Source: Superficieibacter electus (GTDB lineage: Bacteria > Pseudomonadota > Gammaproteobacteria > Enterobacterales > Enterobacteriaceae). Taken from it: DNA of 64,000 nucleotides. A program made the translations under genes and the position numbers. The stretch lies in the NCBI RefSeq assembly GCF_002915575.1, contig NZ_PQGD01000010.1, positions 124,001-188,000 of the forward strand, in the 5' to 3' direction. This document shows positions 1-10,657 of the stretch, piece after piece; positions within the stretch are counted from its first letter, which is position 1, and the number at the start of each line of letters is the position of its first letter. Under the pieces are notes generated by a model. The model saw only the letters and a program-made list of their open reading frames with translations, had not been told where the DNA came from and made no database searches.

Positions 1-444
1 CCAGCACCCCCCGCAAGCCACGACATTCTCTCACTTGCCCGTGTAGTAGCCGAGGCAACCGCATCAGCGACGATGAAGGCTGTAATGGAAGTGAGCGGCG
101 CTAACCTGATTGCTGCTGCGCCTGCATCCCAAGCACTTCAGCCGACGCAGATCGGCGCTGGCGCTGAATTTGTGAATACCGATTCTGAATTTACACCAGT
201 ACACAAGGTGTCATGGGAAACCGGGCTGTCCGATCCATCCTGCCGTCGCCTTGTTCAGTTCGCAAACCTGCCATCCAGACAACTATTGGGCGTTCGCGGC
301 CTGTGCGTGCATCGTGAATCATTCCTGCATGCCTTTCAGGTGCTGCTGGAAGAATCCGTTCGCCCAACCGGTAAGCGCAAGCGCTGGCAGCATCCTGAGT
401 TCGGCGGTTTTATTCTGCGTAAGGAGGTTTCCAGTGGCGAATAG
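1..444 (+). CDS. Prophage protein of unknown function, 5' end outside window
   Basis: The reading frame is open from base 1 to the TAG at 442-444, so the gene begins before the window; an internal ATG at 73 is only one possible start. The visible part is about 147 residues. The first 60 are rich in Ala and Ser, the C-terminal part is basic. I see no domain I recognise. It overlaps the next gene (GTG at 434) and lies in the same orientation as the excisionase and integrase genes, so it probably belongs to the early region of the prophage. The assignment as coding rests on the long open frame and tight packing with neighbours. Confidence 0.5.
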   Translation, partial: PAPPASHDILSLARVVAEATASATMKAVMEVSGANLIAAAPASQALQPTQIGAGAEFVNTDSEFTPVHKVSWETGLSDPSCRRLVQFANLPSRQLLGVRGLCVHRESFLHAFQVLLEESVRPTGKRKRWQHPEFGGFILRKEVSSGE

Positions 445-850
445 CGAATTGCATCCGGACCACCAGCAGGCGCTGACATGGGTATGCGATGCCTACCTGT
501 TCTATCTGGTCAGTCTGCACCGTCGCCCGGTTTACCGCCACCAGCACGGCGATATTTCACTTAATCAGCCAGCGCTACGAGAGTTTATTGATACCTACCT
601 TCTGGACAAAGGGTGGGGTCCTGAACGACGTGTGGTGCGCTACACCCACTTGCTGGATTTCAAAGCGCATGTGGACGGTATTAATTCCAGTTTTATCGAC
701 TGGGGGACCGTACCAACGTTAACCCCACGCGGTATCCGCTGGATGAACGCCTGCTTCTCCCGCCTGGGCGAAATGGTTAACAGCTATGGCGGGTGGGAGA
801 GTTATGTTGCAGCAGTTCAGGAGGTGAATACTGATGAAAGTCGACTTTAA
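434..850 (+). CDS. Hypothetical prophage early-region protein (138 aa)
   Basis: I place the start at GTG 434 because a strong Shine-Dalgarno AAGGAGG sits at 421-427, seven bases upstream. The product (about 138 residues, starting VANSELHPD) is rich in aromatic residues and Arg/His. It has no membrane segment, signal peptide or motif that I can assign. It overlaps the preceding gene by 11 bases and the following one (ATG at 834) by 17 bases, a packing typical of lambdoid early operons. The frame stays open further upstream to 251, but no ribosome site supports a longer protein. Function unknown. Confidence 0.6.
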   Translation: MANSELHPDHQQALTWVCDAYLFYLVSLHRRPVYRHQHGDISLNQPALREFIDTYLLDKGWGPERRVVRYTHLLDFKAHVDGINSSFIDWGTVPTLTPRGIRWMNACFSRLGEMVNSYGGWESYVAAVQEVNTDESRL

Positions 851-1058
851 CGATCAAGGGGCGGTTTCGACCATCACTGTGACCAGCACGGTGTTCGAGT
901 TCCGCAAGCATAACCGTGTGGTCGATACCACACTGTTCTCAACCCCGGCCATAGTTGTAAACCGTACTGGAGTGTTCTTTTTGAGGTCGGTCTTTTCCGG
1001 CAAATCAAGAGACATTCTGCGGGCGTACAAAACTGTTCAAAGAGAAGCTGCGCGATGA
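834..1058 (+). CDS. Small hypothetical prophage protein (74 aa)
   Basis: ATG at 834 follows an AGGAGGTG ribosome site at about 819-826. The 74-residue product is basic at its C-terminus and predicted mostly beta-rich in its first half (alternating V/T/F). It overlaps the upstream gene by 17 bases, and its TGA (1056-1058) overlaps the ATG of the next small gene in the arrangement ATGA, which indicates translational coupling. I recognise no family. By position it is one of the small accessory genes that lambdoid phages carry just upstream of xis and int. Confidence 0.6.
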   Translation: MKVDFNDQGAVSTITVTSTVFEFRKHNRVVDTTLFSTPAIVVNRTGVFFLRSVFSGKSRDILRAYKTVQREAAR

Positions 1059-1201
1059 ATAAAGCATTTGAAATGTACGTGAGACAGCGTTACGGAAGCC
1101 GCTATGACCTGACACGTGATCAGGATGGCTGCTATTGCCGGGAAGTGGTTAAGCGGATGTTTGATGTGTGGTGCCACTGCCGTGGCCTGAGCGTGTTGTG
1201 A
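1055..1201 (+). CDS. Small Cys-rich prophage protein (48 aa)
   Basis: The ATG at 1055-1057 overlaps the upstream stop codon (ATGA), so translation is probably coupled. The 48-residue product begins MNKAFEMYVRQRYG and has four Cys, two as C-Y-C and two as C-H-C, in its C-terminal half; a metal-binding role is possible but unproven. The TGA at 1199-1201 overlaps the GAGGTG ribosome site of the excisionase gene. Short proteins of this kind are common between the early genes and xis in enterobacterial prophages, but I cannot give a function. Confidence 0.6.
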   Translation: MNKAFEMYVRQRYGSRYDLTRDQDGCYCREVVKRMFDVWCHCRGLSVL

Positions 1202-1208
1202 GGTGCTT

Positions 1209-1442
1209 ATGCAGACAATAATTCAACTTGAGCCAAACGAGTGGGTTTCTGAAGATCTGCTGATTGCAGTGACAGGTATGAAACGCGGCACGATCACCCG
1301 CGCCCGTAAGAAATCCTGGCTGCTTGGGAGGGAGTATAAGCACGTCTCTCCTGAGGGCGAACCGAAGCCCACCAGCGAGTGCATGTACAACCGTAAGGCT
1401 GTGGATGCGTGGATTGAAGCACAAAAACAACCAATTTGGTGA
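1209..1442 (+). CDS. xis: Putative phage excisionase (Xis, DUF1233-like)
   Basis: Small basic protein of 77 residues. It resembles the DUF1233 putative excisionases: an N-terminal acidic stretch (LEPNEWVSEDLL), a winged-helix-like core with a basic recognition segment (KRGTITRARKKSW), and a C-terminal block ending in VDAWIEAQ. In this family the protein binds the attachment site and steers the integrase toward excision. The gene ends 55 bases before the integrase start, the usual xis-int order. I prefer ATG 1209 over GTG 1203, because GAGGTG at 1200-1205 can act as a ribosome site for the ATG, though the spacing is short. Confidence 0.75.
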   Translation: MQTIIQLEPNEWVSEDLLIAVTGMKRGTITRARKKSWLLGREYKHVSPEGEPKPTSECMYNRKAVDAWIEAQKQPIW

Positions 1443-1497
1443 TCGGGCGGTATGAAACAGGTAAGCTTATACCGCTCCTGGACGTCGGGAGGGAAAA

Positions 1498-2811
1498 ATG
1501 AGTAAAGCATCGTACCCAACGGGCGTTGAAAATCACGGCGGATCACTCCGCATATGGTTTATTTTTAAAGGCAAGCGTGTCAGGGAAAATCTCGGTGTCC
1601 CTGACACCGCTAAAAATCGTAAAGTTGCGGGGGATTTGCGTACTTCTGTCTGCTTCGCTATTCGCATGGGTAGCTTTGACTATAGCGCGCAGTTCCCGAA
1701 CTCACCAAACCTTAAGATCTTTGGTGTAGGCAAGAAAGATATCACAGTGAAAGAACTTCAAAAAAAGTGGCTGGATCTGAAGAAGATGGAAATCTGCGCG
1801 AATGCACTCAATCGCTATGAGTCTGTAGTGCGGAATGTCGTGCCATTAATTGGTGAAAACCGGCTTGTGTCTTCAGTGACAAGTGAGGAATTATTGTACG
1901 TCAGAAAAGATTTACTTACCGGCTATCAGGCATCCTCGAAAGGGAAGCAACCTGCGAAGGGGCGAAGCGTCGTGACAGTAAATTATTATATGACAACAAT
2001 TGCCGGTATGTTCCAGTTTGCCAAAGATCATGGCTATGTGGAAGCAAACCCTTTTGATGGTATTAAGCCATTAAAAAAAGCCAGGGCAGAGCCAGATCCT
2101 CTAACTCGTGAAGAGTTTATTCGTCTGATTGATGCATGTCGTCATCAGCAGACGAAAAACCTGTGGTCACTGGCGGTGTACACAGGAGTTCGTCACGGGG
2201 AGCTGATCTCCCTGGCATGGGAAGATATAGATTTCAAATCTGGAACAATCACCATCCGCCGCAATTATACAAAATTGGGCGAATTCACTCTACCGAAAAC
2301 TGATGCCAGTACAAACAGAGTTGTGCATCTGATTCAGCCAGCGATTGATGTTCTGAGAAATCAGGCAGAAATGACAAGGTTGGGTACTCAACATCATATT
2401 GATGTGCAGATGCGCGAGTATGGACGTTCGGTTGACCATGAGTGTACTTTCGTCTTTAATCCTCAGGTTGTAAGGCGATGTAAAAAGGTAGGGTTTATCT
2501 ACCAGGTCGATTCGGTAGGTGACTCATGGGATATTGCGCTTAAACGGGCTGGGATCAGACACCGAAAAGCTTACCAGTCGCGACATACATATGCGTGCTG
2601 GTCATTATCTGCTGGTGCAAACCCGAGCTTCATTGCCAGTCAAATGGGACATGCAAGTGCCCAGATGGTTTTTGACGTATATGGAGCGTGGATGGCGGAC
2701 AGTAGTGCAGAGCAAATCGCTATGCTGAACCATAAGCTATCCGATTATGCCCCATCAGTGCCCCACGAGACACCGAACACCAATACAGGCTTATTAAAAT
2801 CAGTATGTTAA
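1498..2811 (+). CDS. int: Prophage tyrosine integrase (lambda type)
   Basis: Site-specific recombinase of 437 residues. Residues 1-70 look like the DUF3596 arm-type DNA-binding domain, followed by a SAM-like core-binding domain (about 80-195) and the catalytic domain (about 205-410). Catalytic residues visible: R232 (GVRHGEL), R362 in YQSRHTYA (a Tyr replaces the usual box II His, which I recall as common in this subfamily), H385 (QMGHAS) and the nucleophile Y395 (DVYGAW). GGGAGGGAA precedes the ATG. The 3' end runs directly into yecE, as expected for an integrase next to the bacterial attachment site. It appears intact. Confidence 0.93.
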   Translation: MSKASYPTGVENHGGSLRIWFIFKGKRVRENLGVPDTAKNRKVAGDLRTSVCFAIRMGSFDYSAQFPNSPNLKIFGVGKKDITVKELQKKWLDLKKMEICANALNRYESVVRNVVPLIGENRLVSSVTSEELLYVRKDLLTGYQASSKGKQPAKGRSVVTVNYYMTTIAGMFQFAKDHGYVEANPFDGIKPLKKARAEPDPLTREEFIRLIDACRHQQTKNLWSLAVYTGVRHGELISLAWEDIDFKSGTITIRRNYTKLGEFTLPKTDASTNRVVHLIQPAIDVLRNQAEMTRLGTQHHIDVQMREYGRSVDHECTFVFNPQVVRRCKKVGFIYQVDSVGDSWDIALKRAGIRHRKAYQSRHTYACWSLSAGANPSFIASQMGHASAQMVFDVYGAWMADSSAEQIAMLNHKLSDYAPSVPHETPNTNTGLLKSVC

Positions 2812-2840
2812 ACAATGTTACCCGTCATTTTAACTGCGTG
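2805..2840 (+). other. Probable prophage attachment site (attR/attL) inside yecE
   Basis: At this junction phage sequence (end of int) changes into chromosomal yecE. The encoded protein becomes YecE-like from RHFNCVEGN onward, roughly residue 27 of E. coli YecE as I recall it. The identical core must lie within about 2810-2840. The other half-site is outside the window, so the core cannot be defined exactly. yecE is an established integration site for some Stx and other lambdoid phages. Confidence 0.7.
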
Positions 2841-3563
2841 GAGGGCAATACCACGCTCTATGCACTCCCCAAAGCGGAGATCGTGCAACGCTGGCGCGAG
2901 CAGACCGATGACAATTTTCGCTTCTGCTTTAAATTCCCCGCGACGATTTCTCATCAGGCGGCACTGCGCCATTGCGACGATCTGACCGATGAATTTTTGC
3001 GCCGCCTGTCGCCGCTGGCGGACCGTATCGGCCAGTACTGGTTACAGCTTCCGGCAACGTTTGGGCCGCAGGATCTTCCTGCACTCTGGCATTTTCTGGA
3101 CGCGCTGCCCTCAACCTTTACCTATGGCGTCGAAGTGCGTCATCCGGAATTCTTCGCTAAAGGCGATGCTGAACAGCAATTGAATCGCGGCCTTCACAAT
3201 CGCGGGGTTAACCGGGTGATCCTCGACAGTCGTCCGGTACACAGCGCCCTTCCCCACAGCGAAGCGGTAATTAAGGCGCAGAACATGAAGCCGAAAGTGC
3301 CGGTTCACGCTGTCGTGACGGCCAGTAACCCGATGGTAAGATTTATCGGTAGTGACGACATCGTCCAAAATCAGACATTTTTTGAGGTCTGGCTGAAGCT
3401 CCTGCCGCAATGGACACAAACCTCCACGCCCTGGCTGTTTTTACATACGCCTGATATCGCTTATGCCACTGAACTGGTCGATGCGCTGTGGCCCGCATTA
3501 CGCGAGGCGCTCCCCGATCTGGGCGACGCTCCCGCTATTCCACAGCAATCTTCGCTTTTCTGA
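2805..3563 (+). CDS. yecE: YecE, DUF72 protein, N-terminus replaced by phage-derived codons
   Basis: DUF72 family protein (TIM-barrel-like, function unknown). From RHFNCVEGNTTLY to the C-terminal PAIPQQSSLF it matches my memory of E. coli YecE (272 residues). Here the first ~26 residues, including the first beta-strand, are absent. The prophage end supplies an ATG at 2805 plus six new codons (MLNNVT), so a 252-residue chimera could be made. The new start overlaps the int stop codon (2809-2811), which may couple its translation to int; no good ribosome site is visible. Whether the chimera folds is doubtful, so it may be a functionally interrupted gene. Confidence 0.8.
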   Translation: MLNNVTRHFNCVEGNTTLYALPKAEIVQRWREQTDDNFRFCFKFPATISHQAALRHCDDLTDEFLRRLSPLADRIGQYWLQLPATFGPQDLPALWHFLDALPSTFTYGVEVRHPEFFAKGDAEQQLNRGLHNRGVNRVILDSRPVHSALPHSEAVIKAQNMKPKVPVHAVVTASNPMVRFIGSDDIVQNQTFFEVWLKLLPQWTQTSTPWLFLHTPDIAYATELVDALWPALREALPDLGDAPAIPQQSSLF

Positions 3564-3615
3564 TGACAGCGGCTGGCTTAGACTGTGCGGCATGCCTGCC
3601 TGAAAGGAAATGTGT

Positions 3616-5763
<2,148 letters not shown>

Positions 5764-5767
5764 AGAT

Positions 5768-5797
5768 AAAAAAAGGCCCCTGTAAATGCAGGGGCCT
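5768..5797 (-). terminator. Intrinsic terminator for cutC unit (possibly bidirectional)
   Basis: Perfect 9-bp stem AGGCCCCTG (5774-5782) / CAGGGGCCT (5789-5797) with a 6-base loop. Seven A at 5768-5774 give a U-tail when read on the minus strand, so it ends the cutC transcript; the stem may also block read-through from cmoB. Confidence 0.85.
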
Positions 5798-5844
5798 GGT
5801 ACAAGCAAGCATCATATGGGCGACATGATGCGCGGTAAAAATCG

Positions 5845-6597
5845 TTAATTCTGTTGGCTGAAACGCGTGATGATCGCTTTCATCTCCGCCACCGCCTGGC
5901 CGTTGACCGCATACCGCTGATACTCGTCAGCATTCGGGTCCGTCGACATGGATAACCCAGGATTGCGGTAGCGCATTGTGGAAGGTGTCCACCCACCGGC
6001 AGAACTGTGAACCTCGTTAATACCAGCACTCAGGAACGTTTCCAGGTTACCCGCGCGAACGCCAGCACCCGCCATAATGATTGGAACACGGGAGCGGGCA
6101 ATAAGTTCCGCAATTAATGAAACTCCTTTTTCTGCGCTGGACTGCTGGCCGGAGGTCAGGATGCGGGCAACGCCAAGTTGCTTAAGGTTATCAAATGCTT
6201 TGTACGGATCGGCACACATATCAAACGCGCGATGAAATGTGACGGCAAGACTGCCCGCCACCGCCATAATTTGCGCCATGCGGGAAAGATCGACATCGCC
6301 GTCTTCATCCAGCACACCGATCACAAGGCCCGGGAAACCCAGCTCACGGACGGTGCGAACATCCTCCAGCATGGTGGAAAACTCGTCTTCGCTGTAGCAA
6401 AAGTCACCGCCGCGTGGGCGGATTATCGGATGAACCGGGATGCTCACCTGCTGGCGCACCGATTTCAGTACCCCATATGAAGGCGTTAATCCTCCCTCCA
6501 GCGGCGCGGCGCACAGCTCTATACGATCCGCGCCGCGACGCTCGGCGGCAAGCGCGCACGCCAGGCTGTAACAACAAATTTCCAGTAGCGCCGTCAT
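5845..6597 (-). CDS. cutC: CutC, copper homeostasis-family TIM-barrel protein
   Basis: Cytoplasmic TIM-barrel protein of 250 residues. Family features visible: the start [36 protein letters not shown] (about 23-43), [18 protein letters not shown] and LTSGQQ, with HSSAGG near the C-terminus. CutC was linked genetically to copper tolerance in E. coli; later work attributed part of that effect to the neighbouring sRNA gene micL, so a direct copper role is uncertain. It is first of a minus-strand run cutC-(YjdF-like)-yecM transcribed toward cmoB, with only 7 bases between the YjdF-like stop and this start. Confidence 0.92.
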   Translation of the reverse strand: MTALLEICCYSLACALAAERRGADRIELCAAPLEGGLTPSYGVLKSVRQQVSIPVHPIIRPRGGDFCYSEDEFSTMLEDVRTVRELGFPGLVIGVLDEDGDVDLSRMAQIMAVAGSLAVTFHRAFDMCADPYKAFDNLKQLGVARILTSGQQSSAEKGVSLIAELIARSRVPIIMAGAGVRAGNLETFLSAGINEVHSSAGGWTPSTMRYRNPGLSMSTDPNADEYQRYAVNGQAVAEMKAIITRFSQQN

Positions 6598-6604
6598 TTT
6601 TCTT

Positions 6605-7243
6605 CTAGTCCTTTATCGCTGTTAATAAACGGTGGTGCAGAAGCTGGCGCGTGTGCCAGCGGGCCAACACCAGTACGGTGGTTATCGCGCCGAGTAGCGC
6701 GCAAAACATGTCTGACTGGGTATCCCACGGGTCACCCTGAGTACCAAGGAAATCATCCGCCCCCTGCCCCATCGCCAGCGCAGCCCACCATTCAATCAGC
6801 TCATAGGTCGCGCTGATCGCCAGCGCGATGCAGCAGACAATAAACGCCAGCATTTTTTTACCGCGGATGATCTGCCCACGCAGCAGGATCTCTCGCGCTG
6901 CCAGCGCTGGTACCAGCCCCTGAAAGAAGTGACCAAGTTTGTCGTAAGGATTTCGACTCAACCCCAACCACGCCTGAACATCGAAGCCAATCGGCACTTT
7001 GGCATAGGTATACATGCCGCCGACGATCAGAATAATGGCGTGGAAGAAAATCAGGATGTAGAGCAGCGGCGTTAAGGGATAACGCCGCTGCGTCAACAGT
7101 AGCAAAGGAACAATAATGATCACCGGGGTGACTTCCATAAGCCAGGTCGCACTATCTTTGGTCATCACGCCAGTATAAATCAGGATCAACAACAGGATTA
7201 GCACACCGGTTTTCATGATCAGCGAATTTAGCGTCGGAGTCAT
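6605..7243 (-). CDS. YjdF-like inner-membrane protein (DUF2238)
   Basis: Membrane protein of 212 residues with about six hydrophobic helices (near 10-27, 35-50, 58-76, 101-118, 131-150 and 180-197). The conserved motif [20 protein letters not shown] and the helix around [12 protein letters not shown] place it in the DUF2238/YjdF family, whose function is unknown. In E. coli yjdF lies elsewhere, so its place between yecM and cutC is a lineage-specific insertion or relocation. Short spacing (7 bases to cutC, 26 to yecM) suggests cotranscription. Confidence 0.85.
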   Translation of the reverse strand: MTPTLNSLIMKTGVLILLLILIYTGVMTKDSATWLMEVTPVIIIVPLLLLTQRRYPLTPLLYILIFFHAIILIVGGMYTYAKVPIGFDVQAWLGLSRNPYDKLGHFFQGLVPALAAREILLRGQIIRGKKMLAFIVCCIALAISATYELIEWWAALAMGQGADDFLGTQGDPWDTQSDMFCALLGAITTVLVLARWHTRQLLHHRLLTAIKD

Positions 7244-7269
7244 TAGGGGCCTATTCGTGAGAAAAGAAG

Positions 7270-7869
7270 TTAACTATCAATTCTACACGAAAAATTTTCA
7301 TTCCCTGCCCGCGCTTCGCTGGCGACAATGGCCTCAATAGACCACGGATGAAATTTAATCGTGGTTTTGCCATCCGTGACCGCAAGCGTAGGGTTAGGCA
7401 GACGTTCGTGCTCACCTTTGGGTGAACTGGTTTTGACCGCAATCCCCGACTGGCTAAGCCCTTCGTCAGACATCAGCGCCAGCGCGCGGGCATTAAGCGT
7501 TTCCACTGCGCCCGGCAGCACAATTTCAATATGCTCCCAGCCTTCGTGCGGATAGCGTTTCTCTCCGGGCCAGGGCAACTCAACAACGGTAAAGCGCCAG
7601 TGGGCGACATTAAGGGGTTGCGCCAGTTTAAAAAGGCAAATGGGACGACCGCTGATAATGTTCTCTGACAGCAACTCACCGCACTGTTCAAAACCGCGCC
7701 GCCAGCGTTCGGCAGTGGTATTTTGATGACAGCGCAGCGAAATATGATCCGCCTCCAGTGAGGTAATATCCAATCCCAGCCGTGCGCTGAACTGTATCAG
7801 CGCCTGGGTGAAACGCGGTAAATCTTCGGCAATATCCTTTAACGCATCAATTGTCTGCCACTGGGTCAT
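7270..7869 (-). CDS. yecM: YecM, VOC-like protein of unknown function
   Basis: YecM-family protein of 199 residues, structurally related to the vicinal-oxygen-chelate/glyoxalase fold. Conserved blocks: DHISLRCHQNTTAERWRRGF (about 43-62), ELPWPGEKRYPHEGWEHIEI with candidate metal-binding His/Glu, and VKTSSPKGEHERLPNPTLAV. I chose the ATG at 7869 (MTQWQTIDALKD) over the longer frame to 7893, because a CAGGTAAC ribosome-like site precedes it and the product then starts as in E. coli YecM. The C-terminus is about ten residues longer than the E. coli protein. It is divergently oriented to argS. Confidence 0.88.
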   Translation of the reverse strand: MTQWQTIDALKDIAEDLPRFTQALIQFSARLGLDITSLEADHISLRCHQNTTAERWRRGFEQCGELLSENIISGRPICLFKLAQPLNVAHWRFTVVELPWPGEKRYPHEGWEHIEIVLPGAVETLNARALALMSDEGLSQSGIAVKTSSPKGEHERLPNPTLAVTDGKTTIKFHPWSIEAIVASEARAGNENFSCRIDS

Positions 7870-7945
7870 CGTGTTACCTGAAATGATCTGCAAAACCGGT
7901 AATTTACCCTGTCGTCGTTAGCGAACCAACCTTTGATTACTCGTG

Positions 7946-7974
7946 CTGACGCTCCCCGGCAAATGCAGTATAAT
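7946..7974 (+). promoter_or_regulatory. Sigma-70 promoter of argS
   Basis: The -10 hexamer TATAAT (7969-7974) is a perfect match. The -35 candidate CTGACG (7946-7951) matches 4 of 6 with a 17-base spacer. It leaves a leader of about 70 bases before the argS GTG. Confidence 0.7.
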
Positions 7975-8049
7975 AGCGGGCTAATTTTTCTCATGTCGGC
8001 GCGGCGCAGTTCCTTCTATGACGCCACGCCATCAACGTAAGGTATTCCG

Positions 8050-9783
8050 GTGAATATTCAGGCTCTTCTCTCAGAAAAAATCAGCCAGGCGCTGATTGCG
8101 GCTGGTGCTCCCGCAGATTGCGAACCGCAGGTTCGTCAGTCGGCAAAAGTGCAGTTTGGCGATTATCAGGCAAATGGCGTGATGGCCGTTGCTAAAAAAC
8201 TGGGCATGGCACCGCGACAACTGGCAGAACAGGTTCTGACTCACCTCGATCTTAACGGTATCGCCAGCAAAACGGAGATCGCCGGGCCGGGCTTTATTAA
8301 TATCTTTCTTGAACCCGCGTTTCTGGCAGCGCAGGTGGATACCGCGCTGAAATCCGATCGTCTGGGCGTCGCTCAGCCACAACCGCAGACTATCGTCATC
8401 GACTACTCTGCCCCCAACGTGGCAAAAGAGATGCACGTCGGGCACCTGCGTTCGACCATCATCGGCGACGCGGCGGTGCGCACTCAGGAGTTTCTTGGTC
8501 ACAACGTGATTCGTGCTAACCATGTTGGCGACTGGGGGACCCAGTTCGGCATGTTAATCGCGTACCTGGAAAAACAGCAGCAGGAAAACGCCGGAGAAAT
8601 GGCGCTGGCCGACCTGGAAGCCTTTTACCGCGATGCCAAAAAACATTATGACGAAGACGCCGAATTTGCCGAACGTGCGCGTGGTTATGTGGTCAAGCTT
8701 CAGGGTGGTGATGAGTACTGCCGCGATATGTGGCGCAAACTGGTGGATATCACCATGGCGCAAAACCAGATTGCCTACCAGCGCCTGAATGTTACCCTCA
8801 CCCGCGACAACGTGATGGGTGAAAGCCTGTATAACCCGATGCTGCCGGGCATCGTGGCCGATCTCAAAGCCAAAGGGCTGGCGGTCGAGAGTGAAGGCGC
8901 AACGGTGGTTTTCCTTGATGAGTATAAAAACAAGGAAGGCGAACCGATGGGCGTTATCATCCAGAAAAAGGACGGCGGCTACCTTTACACCACTACCGAT
9001 ATCGCCTGTGCCAAATACCGTTACGAGACGCTGCATGCCGATCGTGTGCTGTATTACATTGACTCCCGCCAGCACCAGCATCTGATGCAGGCGTGGACCA
9101 TCGTGCGCAAAGCGGGCTACGTGCCGGAGTCTGTGCCGCTGGAGCACCACATGTTCGGTATGATGCTCGGTAAAGACGGTAAACCGTTCAAAACCCGCGC
9201 GGGCGGTACGGTGAAACTCGCCGACCTGCTGGACGAAGCGCTGGAACGCGCCCGCCGCCTGGTCGGCGAGAAGAACCCGGATATGCCTGCTGACGAGCTG
9301 GAAAAACTGGCCAACGCGGTGGGTATTGGCGCGGTAAAATACGCCGACCTGTCGAAAAACCGCACCACCGACTATATCTTCGACTGGGATAACATGCTGG
9401 CCTTTGAAGGTAATACCGCGCCGTATATGCAATATGCTTATACTCGCGTGCTCTCGGTGTTCCGCAAAGCGCAGATTGACGAGCAGGTACTGCTAAATAC
9501 CGCAGTCCGCATTAGTGAAGATCGTGAAGCCCAACTGGCGGCCCGCCTGTTGCAGTTTGAAGAAACGGTAACCGTGGTCGCGCGTGAAGGCACGCCGCAT
9601 GTGATGTGTGCTTACCTCTACGATTTGGCCGGTCTGTTCTCTGGTTTCTACGAGCATTGCCCAATTCTCACCGCTGAAAGCGAAGAGGTACGCAACAGCC
9701 GTCTGAAACTGGCGCTGCTGACGGCGAAAACGCTGAAGCTGGGACTGGATATGCTGGGAATTGAGACGGTAGAACGGATGTAA
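8050..9783 (+). CDS. argS: Arginine--tRNA ligase ArgS
   Basis: Class I aminoacyl-tRNA synthetase charging tRNA-Arg with arginine. 577 residues, the E. coli length. The N-terminal additional domain (1-110) is followed by the HIGH-type motif HVGH at 129-132 within [16 protein letters not shown]. The canonical KMSK lysine motif is replaced by [10 protein letters not shown], as in E. coli ArgRS. The C-terminal anticodon-binding DALR domain ends with LGIETVERM. The start codon is GTG at 8050, as known for E. coli argS. It has its own promoter and terminator. Confidence 0.97.
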   Translation: MNIQALLSEKISQALIAAGAPADCEPQVRQSAKVQFGDYQANGVMAVAKKLGMAPRQLAEQVLTHLDLNGIASKTEIAGPGFINIFLEPAFLAAQVDTALKSDRLGVAQPQPQTIVIDYSAPNVAKEMHVGHLRSTIIGDAAVRTQEFLGHNVIRANHVGDWGTQFGMLIAYLEKQQQENAGEMALADLEAFYRDAKKHYDEDAEFAERARGYVVKLQGGDEYCRDMWRKLVDITMAQNQIAYQRLNVTLTRDNVMGESLYNPMLPGIVADLKAKGLAVESEGATVVFLDEYKNKEGEPMGVIIQKKDGGYLYTTTDIACAKYRYETLHADRVLYYIDSRQHQHLMQAWTIVRKAGYVPESVPLEHHMFGMMLGKDGKPFKTRAGGTVKLADLLDEALERARRLVGEKNPDMPADELEKLANAVGIGAVKYADLSKNRTTDYIFDWDNMLAFEGNTAPYMQYAYTRVLSVFRKAQIDEQVLLNTAVRISEDREAQLAARLLQFEETVTVVAREGTPHVMCAYLYDLAGLFSGFYEHCPILTAESEEVRNSRLKLALLTAKTLKLGLDMLGIETVERM

Positions 9784-9793
9784 TTTCAGTCGG

Positions 9794-9826
9794 ATGGCTC
9801 TGCTTTGCGCAGGGCCATTTCTTTTT
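9794..9826 (+). terminator. argS intrinsic terminator
   Basis: Stem ATGGCTCTGC (9794-9803) pairs with GCAGGGCCAT (9809-9818), with one G-U pair and a 5-base loop. TTCTTTTT follows. This marks the end of the conserved backbone before the accessory insert. Confidence 0.85.
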
Positions 9827-10244
9827 ACATCAGCGGCTTTTGACAAGCGTGCGCGATTTTTATTAATTTTCCGTTGTCTTTTAGCCAGACGAATGTCGCA
9901 TCTATATCAACGATTTCCCAGTCATAAATTTCATCATAAAATCTTTTAAGATGGGGACGGACCATGTGGCTGAAACAGGGGCGTTGTAAAAGTTTCTGCC
10001 AGCGATACTGGTAAATATTGACGTAAATATCAGCATATTCCTGATCGCCATAGCCGAATGTTTCATCGTATGTTTTTTGTATAGTGAAATTATTTGCATT
10101 GATACTCACCGCATAGTTATTAATCCATCTGAACGCAACCGTTTTATAATAGCTTTCAATAACCGTTATCGAGTGAAAAATGAACCAAACGAATAAAACA
10201 CATAGCATATATCGCCATAAGGATTTCATATATTTCAGTTCCAT
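9825..10244 (-). CDS. Hypothetical protein with N-terminal membrane anchor (139 aa), accessory
   Basis: 139 residues. One hydrophobic helix (about 11-25, WRYMLCVLFVWFIFHSI) near the N-terminus suggests an inner-membrane anchor with the remaining ~110 residues outside the cytoplasm. I recognise no domain. The soluble part is rich in aromatic residues, especially Tyr, Trp and Phe. It overlaps the upstream gene by 10 bases. The sequence is clearly more AT-rich than argS or flhA. The start could also be ATG 10229. Last gene of a three-gene unit; a role as partner or immunity protein of the first gene is a guess from architecture only. Confidence 0.6.
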   Translation of the reverse strand: MELKYMKSLWRYMLCVLFVWFIFHSITVIESYYKTVAFRWINNYAVSINANNFTIQKTYDETFGYGDQEYADIYVNIYQYRWQKLLQRPCFSHMVRPHLKRFYDEIYDWEIVDIDATFVWLKDNGKLIKIAHACQKPLM

Positions 10245-10651
10245 CTGATGAAATTTTGCGGAAGAATATAGCCCTTATTCCCAATTTCAATATTACCGTC
10301 TGCTTTACATACGATCTTGCCCCACTCTTTTTGTGCGGTTCGCTTATCAGCAACGATGGCAATAGGCTTTGAATAATTTAACCAGTAATTATCGAATACA
10401 CTCGATAAAAGTGTATTATAGACTTGCACACGTAAAATATACCGTCCATCTTCCATTTGCTCAGTATACAGATAGAACCCCAAATATTTTTCCCAAACCT
10501 GCTGTTGTATTAAATCCCTTCCATAACACCACTTTATAGCTATAATATCATTAGTTTTAAGCAACTCATCTTTAATGGCGGCAAATGACAACATAGCCCC
10601 TGCAAAGATAAAAATAAAAATTGAATCTATAATTTTTTTTATTATATTCAT
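10235..10651 (-). CDS. Hypothetical protein with signal/anchor helix (138 aa), accessory
   Basis: 138 residues starting MNIIKKIIDSIFIFIFAGAM: two Lys followed by a hydrophobic stretch (8-24) that could be a signal peptide or membrane anchor. The remainder is a small mixed domain with two Cys (about 42 and 115). No family recognised. It starts 6 bases after the stop of the 277-residue gene and overlaps the next gene, so the three form one operon. Low GC content compared with the flanking backbone suggests horizontal acquisition. Confidence 0.6.
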   Translation of the reverse strand: MNIIKKIIDSIFIFIFAGAMLSFAAIKDELLKTNDIIAIKWCYGRDLIQQQVWEKYLGFYLYTEQMEDGRYILRVQVYNTLLSSVFDNYWLNYSKPIAIVADKRTAQKEWGKIVCKADGNIEIGNKGYILPQNFIRWN

Positions 10652-10657
10652 CGTGGT

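Noticed and set aside
1149-1546. Minus-strand open frames opposite xis and the start of int
   Set aside because: They are shadows of the forward excisionase and integrase genes, without ribosome sites.
8554-9432. Long open frame of 292 codons on the minus strand inside argS
   Set aside because: It is fully antisense to a well-conserved essential gene and its His/Arg/Val-rich sequence is typical of the reverse complement of GC-rich coding DNA.
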